Positions 40,586 through 46,338 of a stretch of DNA of 46,338 nucleotides are shown one piece after another. The notes under the pieces are model-generated. The model made no database searches. It saw nothing but the letters and a program-made list of their open reading frames with translations, and was not told the origin of the DNA. The translations under genes and the position numbers were made by a program. Numbering within the stretch: the stretch's first letter is position 1; every line of letters starts with the position of its first letter. The stretch spans positions 1 to 46,338 of the forward strand of contig JAFVHN010000042.1 in the NCBI GenBank assembly GCA_017474515.1, written 5' to 3'. The stretch comes from Prevotella sp. GTDB taxonomy: Bacteria; Bacteroidota; Bacteroidia; Bacteroidales; Bacteroidaceae.

Positions 40586-43500
40586 ACAACGTTACCACCA
40601 CCACCGGCCATGCCGGCAGAAGCCAACAACGGCGGGGCGTGCGCGTGCCGAAAGGCTTGCGCCCGCTGTTCTGCGCCTTGTCCGCCCTGACAATCGTCAT
40701 GGTGGTGGCCACGTCGTGCTCTACCGAGAAAAACACTTCTCAGACCCGCTGGTGGCACTCCTTCACCGCCAAATACAACACCTACTACAACGGCTCGCTG
40801 GCCTACATCGACGGCTCGCTGGAGAAAGAAGAAGGCAACAAAGACAACTACACCGAGATGATTCCGCTCTATGCCGTGGGCAACAAGAATAGCCGCGAGA
40901 TAGGAAAGGGAAACTTTGACAAGGCCATTGAGAAAAGCCAGAAAGCCATTAAGCAGCACAGCATTAAGCGCCGCCCCGAGTGGACCAAAAACCGCAAGAA
41001 GACCGAGCGCGACATTGAATGGCTCAACCGCCGTGAATACAACCCCTTCCTGTGGAAAGCATGGATGATGATGGGGCGCTCCCAGTTTCACAAGGGCGCC
41101 TTCGACGAGGCCGCCTCCACCTTTGCATACATGAGCCGCCTCTACCAGACGCAGCCGGCCATCTATGGAAAGGCTCGCGCATGGCTCGCCAAGTGCTACA
41201 TTGAGCAGGACTGGATATACGATGCCGAGGACGTCATCAACAAAATGAACCGCGACTCGCTCGACTGGAGGGCACGCAAGGAGTGGGACTACACCATGGC
41301 CGACTATTACCTGCACACCGGGAAACTGGAACAGGCCGCCACAAGCCTGAAAAAGGTCATCAAGCACGAAATGAGGAAAAAGCAGAAGGCACGTCAGTGG
41401 TTCCTGCTCGGACAGGTATATGCCGCCCAGGGCGACAAGAATGCCGCCTACAAGGCGTTCAAACACGTGGCTTCCATGAACCCGCCCTACGAACTGGAGT
41501 TCAACGCCAGGATTGCCATGAGCGAGGTGATGGCCGGCGGCAACCCGAAGAAAATGGTGTCAAGGCTGAAAAGAATGGCCGCCTCCGACAAGAACAAAGA
41601 CTACCTCGACCAGGTGTATTACGCCATGGGAAACATCTACCTGGCACAGAAAGACACCGCCCACGCCGTATGGGCCTACGAGAAAGGCAACGAGAAGGCC
41701 ACGCGCTCGGGCATCGAGAAAGGCGTACTGCTACTACACCTGGGCGACCTCTACTGGCAGATGGAGAAGTTCAGCGATGCCGGAAGGTGCTACGGCGAGG
41801 CCATCGGACTCCTCGACAAAGACCGCGACGACTATGAACAGCTGGCCGACCGTTCCAAGAAACTCGACGAACTGGTGCCTTTCACCGAGGCCATCCACTT
41901 GCAAGACTCGTTGCAATGGCTCGCCAAACTGCCCGAAAAAGAGCGCAATGAGGCCATCGACCGCGTGATTGAGGAGCTGAAGAAAAAGGAAAAGGAGGAG
42001 AAAAGAAAGCAACAGGAGGCCGAGGCCGAACAGCAACTCAAGGAGCAGGAAGGGAAAAACGGAAACAACCGTGGCAACCAGAGCAAGACAAACACACCGC
42101 TGGCCCAGCAGGAAAAAGGCCTCTGGTACTTCTATAACCCCATGGCCGTGAGCCAGGGAAAGCAGACTTTCCAAAAAGAATGGGGAAAGCGCGAGAACGT
42201 GGACCACTGGCAACGCGTCAACAAAACCGTGGTGGCCGGGCCGACAGGGGCCGAGGAAATGACCGACGAGATGCGCGACTCCATTGCCAGGGCCGCTGAG
42301 ATTGAAGATTCGCTCTCACAAGTGACCGACAGCGCTCAGAACGACCCGCACAAAAGGGAGTATTACCTGGCGCAGATTCCTTTTACCGAGGAGGCCGTGG
42401 AGGCCAGCAACCTCATCATCATGGACGGACTCTACAACAGTGGCGTCATCTTCAAAGATAAGCTCGACATGCTGAAACTCAGCGAGAAACAGTTGCGAAG
42501 GCTCTCGGACAATTACCAGACCTTTGAGCACATGGACGATGCTTATTACCACCTCTGGCTGCTCTACCAACGGCTCAATTTGCCACAGGTGGCCGACACT
42601 TACCTCGCCCTGCTCAAGGAAAAATGGCCCGAAAGCCAGTGGACCCAGCTGCTCAGCGACCCCAACTTCGTGGAAAACGCCAAGTTTGGCGAGCACATGG
42701 AGGACTCGCTCTACGCCGCCACCTACGCCGCTTTCAAGAAAGACCGTTTCGACGAGGTGCGCTTCAACACCGGTTTCTCGGAAAGCAGGTTCCCGCTGGG
42801 TTATCATCGCGACAAATTCATCTTCATTGGCGGACTGAGCAAGCTCAATGCCGGCGACGGTGAAGGATGCCTGAAGGACATGCAGACGGTGGTTGAGAAG
42901 TATCCTCAAAGCGAAGTCAGCAACATGGCCGGAATGATTATTAACGGCGTGAAGGCAGGAAAAAGGCTGCATGGCGGTAAATTCGACATCGACGATGTGT
43001 GGGCAAGGAGAGCCGTGGTGATGAGCGACAGCGACTCCATTGCAGCAAGAAAGTTTGAGGTGGAGCGAAACACCGAATTCGTGTTTATGATTGTCTATCA
43101 GCCAGATTCGGTCAACGAGAACCAGCTGCTCTTTGAAATGGCACGCTTCAACTTCACAAGCTTCCTGGTAAGGAATTTCGACTTGGAGATAGAAGAGCTT
43201 GAAGGACTGAGACGTTTGAAAATCAGCGGGTTCCAAAGTTACGATGAGGTGCTGCAATATGCCCGCCAGCTCTATGAAAACAAGGCGGTGGCACAACTGG
43301 CAAGCAAGGGCCGTGCCGTTCTCATAAGCACCAAAAACATGGAACTGCTGGGAACTCAGTTCAGCTACAACGACTACGAGGAGTTCTACGAAGAACACTT
43401 CATACCCTTGAAAATCAGTACGGTAGAACTGCTCAACGAGCCCGTGGACGTGGAATACGAGAGGCAGATAGAGGAGCAACAGCCTGACGACGGCGAGGAA

Positions 43501-43977
43501 CGCGAAGACTTGTTCAACGGCGGAGTGGTGGACGACGACGCCTTGTTGGATCTCGGCATAGGCACCGAAGTGGAAGACTCGCCACCACCGGCTGAGGAAG
43601 CACCGTTGCCCGCCGTGCCCGTGGCCGACGATGGCAACGTATTGCCGCCTGCCGCAGAAGAGGACGACGGCACCGTGGTTGAGGACGACGGCACCGTGAT
43701 TGATGAAGACGACGGCACCGTGGTCGTGGAGGACGACGAGGCCCCGGCACAACCGGCTCCCCGCCCGCAACCGCAAAAGCAGGAGGAAAAGCCCAAGACC
43801 GTTCCGCAAAGCAGCAATCCCCCGGCCGCCCCGAAGCCAACGCCCCAGTCGCAGCAACAACCCCAGGCCAAGCCGCAACCGCAGGCTCAGCCCCGGCAAC
43901 CGCAGACTCAGCAACCCCAGAACCAGCCGCAGGTGCCCGACATCGACGACGAGTATTACGACTTTGAGGGCTTCTGA
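40582..43977 (+). CDS. porW: PorW/SprE-like TPR lipoprotein (type IX secretion)
   Basis: 1131 residues. After a long basic N-terminus, a lipoprotein signal ends VATSC (C46), followed by STEKNTSQTRWWHSFTAKYN, the hallmark opening of PorW/SprE. Residues about 60-420 are TPR-type helical repeats (SRLYQTQPAIYGKARAWLAKC, AATSLKKVIKHEMRKKQKARQW, LGQVYAAQGDKNAAYKAFK). A Lys/Glu/Gln coiled coil lies at about 450-495. A conserved helical/beta part runs to about 960. The tail from about residue 965 is unusual: acidic, with three DDGTV repeats (about 1030-1048), then a Pro/Gln-rich segment to the end. SprE is required for type IX secretion and gliding in Flavobacterium. The tail is longer than I expect for the family. 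Followed by porX after 60 nt. Confidence 0.82.
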   Translation: MNNVTTTTGHAGRSQQRRGVRVPKGLRPLFCALSALTIVMVVATSCSTEKNTSQTRWWHSFTAKYNTYYNGSLAYIDGSLEKEEGNKDNYTEMIPLYAVGNKNSREIGKGNFDKAIEKSQKAIKQHSIKRRPEWTKNRKKTERDIEWLNRREYNPFLWKAWMMMGRSQFHKGAFDEAASTFAYMSRLYQTQPAIYGKARAWLAKCYIEQDWIYDAEDVINKMNRDSLDWRARKEWDYTMADYYLHTGKLEQAATSLKKVIKHEMRKKQKARQWFLLGQVYAAQGDKNAAYKAFKHVASMNPPYELEFNARIAMSEVMAGGNPKKMVSRLKRMAASDKNKDYLDQVYYAMGNIYLAQKDTAHAVWAYEKGNEKATRSGIEKGVLLLHLGDLYWQMEKFSDAGRCYGEAIGLLDKDRDDYEQLADRSKKLDELVPFTEAIHLQDSLQWLAKLPEKERNEAIDRVIEELKKKEKEEKRKQQEAEAEQQLKEQEGKNGNNRGNQSKTNTPLAQQEKGLWYFYNPMAVSQGKQTFQKEWGKRENVDHWQRVNKTVVAGPTGAEEMTDEMRDSIARAAEIEDSLSQVTDSAQNDPHKREYYLAQIPFTEEAVEASNLIIMDGLYNSGVIFKDKLDMLKLSEKQLRRLSDNYQTFEHMDDAYYHLWLLYQRLNLPQVADTYLALLKEKWPESQWTQLLSDPNFVENAKFGEHMEDSLYAATYAAFKKDRFDEVRFNTGFSESRFPLGYHRDKFIFIGGLSKLNAGDGEGCLKDMQTVVEKYPQSEVSNMAGMIINGVKAGKRLHGGKFDIDDVWARRAVVMSDSDSIAARKFEVERNTEFVFMIVYQPDSVNENQLLFEMARFNFTSFLVRNFDLEIEELEGLRRLKISGFQSYDEVLQYARQLYENKAVAQLASKGRAVLISTKNMELLGTQFSYNDYEEFYEEHFIPLKISTVELLNEPVDVEYERQIEEQQPDDGEEREDLFNGGVVDDDALLDLGIGTEVEDSPPPAEEAPLPAVPVADDGNVLPPAAEEDDGTVVEDDGTVIDEDDGTVVVEDDEAPAQPAPRPQPQKQEEKPKTVPQSSNPPAAPKPTPQSQQQPQAKPQPQAQPRQPQTQQPQNQPQVPDIDDEYYDFEGF

Positions 43978-44037
43978 GCACCAAAATCTTTTTCTGATTA
44001 TTTAGTTTTTTCCACCTTTTCACCTGATTGACTTCTA

Positions 44038-45678
44038 ATGAGCAACGGACTTTTACTTTGGGTTGACGACGAAATAGAACTGCTGAAAGCCCATATTTTG
44101 TTCCTTGGCAAGAAAGGATACGACGTGGTGACGGTGAGCAACGGTACCGATGCCATTGACCAATGCCGTCAGAAGACGTTCGACCTCATCTTGCTCGACG
44201 AGATGATGCCCGGACTCAACGGCCTGGAAACCCTGCAATACATCAAGGAGATACAGCCCGCCACGCCCGTCGTAATGGTCACCAAGAGCGAGGAGGAGGA
44301 CATTATGAACCAGGCCATCGGCTCAAAGATTGCCGACTATCTCATCAAGCCCGTCAACCCCAACCAGATACTGCTCACGCTGAAAAAAAACATCCACCGC
44401 CGCGAAATCGTCACCGAGGTGACGCAAAGCGGCTATCAGCAAGATTTTCAACAGATTGCCATGCAGATTGCAGATTGCCGCACCTGGCACGACTGGGTGG
44501 ACGTCTATCGCCGGCTGGTGAGGTGGGAGCTGGAATTGAGCAGCACCGACAGCTCCATGACCGAAATGCTCCAGATGCAGAAAGAGGAGGCCAACAACGG
44601 CTTTTCAAAATTCGTGAAAAGCAACTACATGGACTGGATGTCCACTTTGGCAGGGCCGGCCACCCCGTCGCAAAATCCACGCCTGCTAAGGCCGGGCGGA
44701 CGCATGGCGCCGGTGCAGTCGGCCAAGGCCGCCGATGCAGCGCAAACACCCCTGCTCTCACCCCATATCTTCAAGAAAACCATTTTCCCCCTGCTCGACA
44801 ACAAGGAGCAGGTGTTCCTCATTGTCATCGACAATTTCCGCTTTGACCAGTGGCGGATGCTGGCGCAGGAAATCGGCGACATGTTCGACATTGACGAGCA
44901 GCTCTACATGAGCATATTGCCCACCGCCACGCAATATGCCCGCAACGCCATCTTCAGCGGACTCATGCCTAACAAGATTGCAGAGATGTTTCCCGAACTG
45001 TGGGTTGACGAGGACGAGGAAGAAGGAAAGAACCTCAACGAGGGCCCGCTCATCCAGACGCAGCTCGACCGCTATCGCCGTAGAAACAGCTTTTCCTATC
45101 ACAAGGTGAACGACTCGGTGGGCGGCGACAGGTTCATGCAGCAGTTTGCCAACCTCGCGCAGAACGACCTCAACGTGCTGGTGGTCAACTTTATAGACAT
45201 GCTCAGCCATGCACGCACAGAGTCGAAAATGGTGCGCGAACTGGCCAACAACGAGAGCGCCTACCGCAGCATCACCCTCAGCTGGTTCCGACATTCGGTG
45301 CTTTCGGAGCTGTTCCGGCAACTGGCCAACAGCAACTACACCGTTGTCATTACCACCGACCACGGAAGCATACGTGCCGACAAGCCGGTGAAAATCGTTG
45401 GCGACCGCAACACCAACACCAACCTGCGCTACAAGCTGGGCAAGAACCTCAGCTACAACGCCAAGGAGGTGTTCGTCATCAAGGAGCCCGCCAAGGCCAT
45501 GCTGCCCGTTCCCAACCTCTCCACAAGCTATGTGTTCACCACGGGCAACACCTTTTTTGCCTATCCCAACAACTATAATTACTACGTCAATTACTATAAG
45601 AACACGTTCCAGCACGGAGGCATCTCGATGGAGGAGATGCTGGTGCCGCTCATCACCATGCGCCCAAGGCGCAGATAA
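44038..45678 (+). CDS. porX: PorX: response regulator with PglZ domain, type IX secretion regulator
   Basis: 546 residues. The receiver domain has D10-D11, phospho-acceptor D54 (LILLDEMMPG), T82 and K104 (LIKPVNP). A helical linker domain (130-215) contains CRTWHDWVDVYRRLVRWELELS. The PglZ domain of the alkaline phosphatase superfamily (about 230-540) shows VIDNFRFDQWRML, ILPTATQYARNAIFSG, VVNFIDMLSHA, VVITTDHGSI and EVFVIKEP, with metal ligands Asp/His visible. In Porphyromonas PorX with the PorY kinase controls type IX secretion genes, and its PglZ domain has been reported as a nucleotide phosphodiesterase. A porY kinase gene is not in the window. A Pro/Ala-rich linker (about 207-235) joins the domains. 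tsaE follows after 12 nt. Confidence 0.93.
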   Translation: MSNGLLLWVDDEIELLKAHILFLGKKGYDVVTVSNGTDAIDQCRQKTFDLILLDEMMPGLNGLETLQYIKEIQPATPVVMVTKSEEEDIMNQAIGSKIADYLIKPVNPNQILLTLKKNIHRREIVTEVTQSGYQQDFQQIAMQIADCRTWHDWVDVYRRLVRWELELSSTDSSMTEMLQMQKEEANNGFSKFVKSNYMDWMSTLAGPATPSQNPRLLRPGGRMAPVQSAKAADAAQTPLLSPHIFKKTIFPLLDNKEQVFLIVIDNFRFDQWRMLAQEIGDMFDIDEQLYMSILPTATQYARNAIFSGLMPNKIAEMFPELWVDEDEEEGKNLNEGPLIQTQLDRYRRRNSFSYHKVNDSVGGDRFMQQFANLAQNDLNVLVVNFIDMLSHARTESKMVRELANNESAYRSITLSWFRHSVLSELFRQLANSNYTVVITTDHGSIRADKPVKIVGDRNTNTNLRYKLGKNLSYNAKEVFVIKEPAKAMLPVPNLSTSYVFTTGNTFFAYPNNYNYYVNYYKNTFQHGGISMEEMLVPLITMRPRRR

Positions 45679-45690
45679 ACAATCAGTTGC

Positions 45691-46107
45691 ATGGAAATCA
45701 AGATAAACAACATTGCCGACATTCGCGCCGCCGCAAGGCAGTTTGTCAGCCAGATGCCCGCGGGCAACGTCTTTGCCTTCTATGGCGAGATGGGTGCGGG
45801 CAAGACAACCTTTATCAAAGCCCTCTGCCAGGAGCTGGGGGTGGTGGAGGAGGTGACGTCGCCGACGTTTGCCATTGTAAACGAATACGAGGCCACTGCG
45901 ACAACGCCGCCCGTTATCTACCATTTTGACTTCTACCGCATAAAAAAAGTCGAGGAAGCCTACGACATCGGCTTCGACGACTATATCGACAGCGGTGCGC
46001 TCTGCTTCATTGAGTGGCCGGAAATGATTGAGGAACTGCTGCCCGAAGATGCTACTCGCGTGGACATCGTAGTGGCCGACGACGGCTCGCGCACGGTCAG
46101 CTTCTGA
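45691..46107 (+). CDS. tsaE: tRNA threonylcarbamoyladenosine biosynthesis ATPase TsaE
   Basis: 138 residues. GEMGAGKTTF (32-41) is the P-loop. SPTFAIVNEYEA carries the conserved Thr-Phe, IYHFDFYRIKK the Walker B-like Asp, and GFDDYIDSGALCFIEWPE with the E-W-P motif is diagnostic. ATP hydrolysis by TsaE resets TsaB-TsaD during t6A37 modification of ANN-decoding tRNAs. The start is 12 nt after the porX stop, so it is expressed from the PorW-PorX operon. The porX-tsaE pairing is common in Bacteroidetes. Confidence 0.95.
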   Translation: MEIKINNIADIRAAARQFVSQMPAGNVFAFYGEMGAGKTTFIKALCQELGVVEEVTSPTFAIVNEYEATATTPPVIYHFDFYRIKKVEEAYDIGFDDYIDSGALCFIEWPEMIEELLPEDATRVDIVVADDGSRTVSF

Positions 46108-46203
46108 CGGCATCCGTCAGCCGGTTTTTCACCTTTCCACCTTCTCTTTTTCCCCTTTTTGGGGTGGATATGAAAAATGGTAGGAACTGTCAAAAATTTG
46201 GCG

Positions 46204-46284
46204 TATAGGTCATTTTGCAGGCTGTAATCGACCACATGTTGTTCTATAGGTCAAATTGCAGGCTGAGATTTCGGCCTGCAATTT
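46204..46284. repeat. Direct repeat pair and hairpin near the window end
   Basis: TATAGGTCA-TT-TTGCAGGCTG occurs at 46204-46224 and, with two changed bases, at 46245-46265 (41 bp apart). The second copy also pairs with an inverted segment: AAATTGCAGGC (46253-46263) with GCCTGCAATTT (46274-46284), followed by TTGCTG. No gene is seen between tsaE and the window edge. TACCTTTA at about 46307 is a weak -7-like box. Confidence 0.7.
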
Positions 46285-46338
46285 TGCTGTGTCAATGAAA
46301 GTTCTTACCTTTACATCGCAGTCTGAAGCATAGTGGAG

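Overview
The window looks like a chromosomal segment of a Bacteroidales bacterium, most likely a relatively GC-rich Prevotellaceae member. The evidence is Bacteroidetes-type promoters (TTTG, about 19 bp, TAnnTTTG, usually followed by CA), few Shine-Dalgarno sequences, and phylum-specific genes: GldH, PorW/SprE, PorX with a PglZ domain, a DUF6057-like membrane protein, and PSP1-HolB-GldH synteny. No phage, insertion sequence, CRISPR array or tRNA gene was recognised. Genus assignment is inference.

Layout. 1-4.5 kb: 3' part of a 7TM-HD phosphohydrolase, a FadL/OmpP1-type outer membrane protein, tmRNA (minus strand, tag GNNSYALAA) and a radical SAM enzyme. 4.7-8.2 kb: a two-gene unit of a polytopic membrane protein and a PD40/TolB-like lipoprotein carrying a CXXCH motif. 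8.6-11.7 kb (minus): holB, PSP1/RicT-like gene, gldH. 12-14.6 kb: clpB. 14.7-20.6 kb (minus): an AT-rich gene for a small beta-barrel protein, a strong candidate 6S RNA with its own promoter, and the operon topA-aroK-speA. 21.6-28.6 kb: nrdJ, folB, N-acetylmuramoyl-L-alanine amidase, MlaD/MCE protein, dnaA. 28.9-31.2 kb: a TonB-domain protein and a XylE-like sugar transporter. 31.9-35.6 kb: MATE transporter and typA (minus), divergent from rpsO. 35.7-39.7 kb: priA with a small basic protein gene (minus), then aroA. 40.2-46.1 kb: a probable operon of a Cys-cluster membrane protein, PorW/SprE-like TPR lipoprotein, PorX and TsaE.

Most genes are housekeeping. The unusual content is between them. 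A composite repeat of about 207-210 bp (direct repeat, TGATAATCA box, 80-bp palindrome, direct repeat) occurs three times with fixed internal spacing. There are also two perfect or near-perfect GTAGG...CCTAC palindromes, a 32-bp inverted pair, a 22-bp tandem repeat with an inverted partner, and a four-unit array of about 33-bp period just upstream of the PorW-PorX operon promoter. The structured RNA at 15.5-15.7 kb folds into a 6S-like rod. gldH, porW/sprE and porX together indicate type IX secretion or gliding-type machinery in this organism, although the core translocon genes are not in the window.
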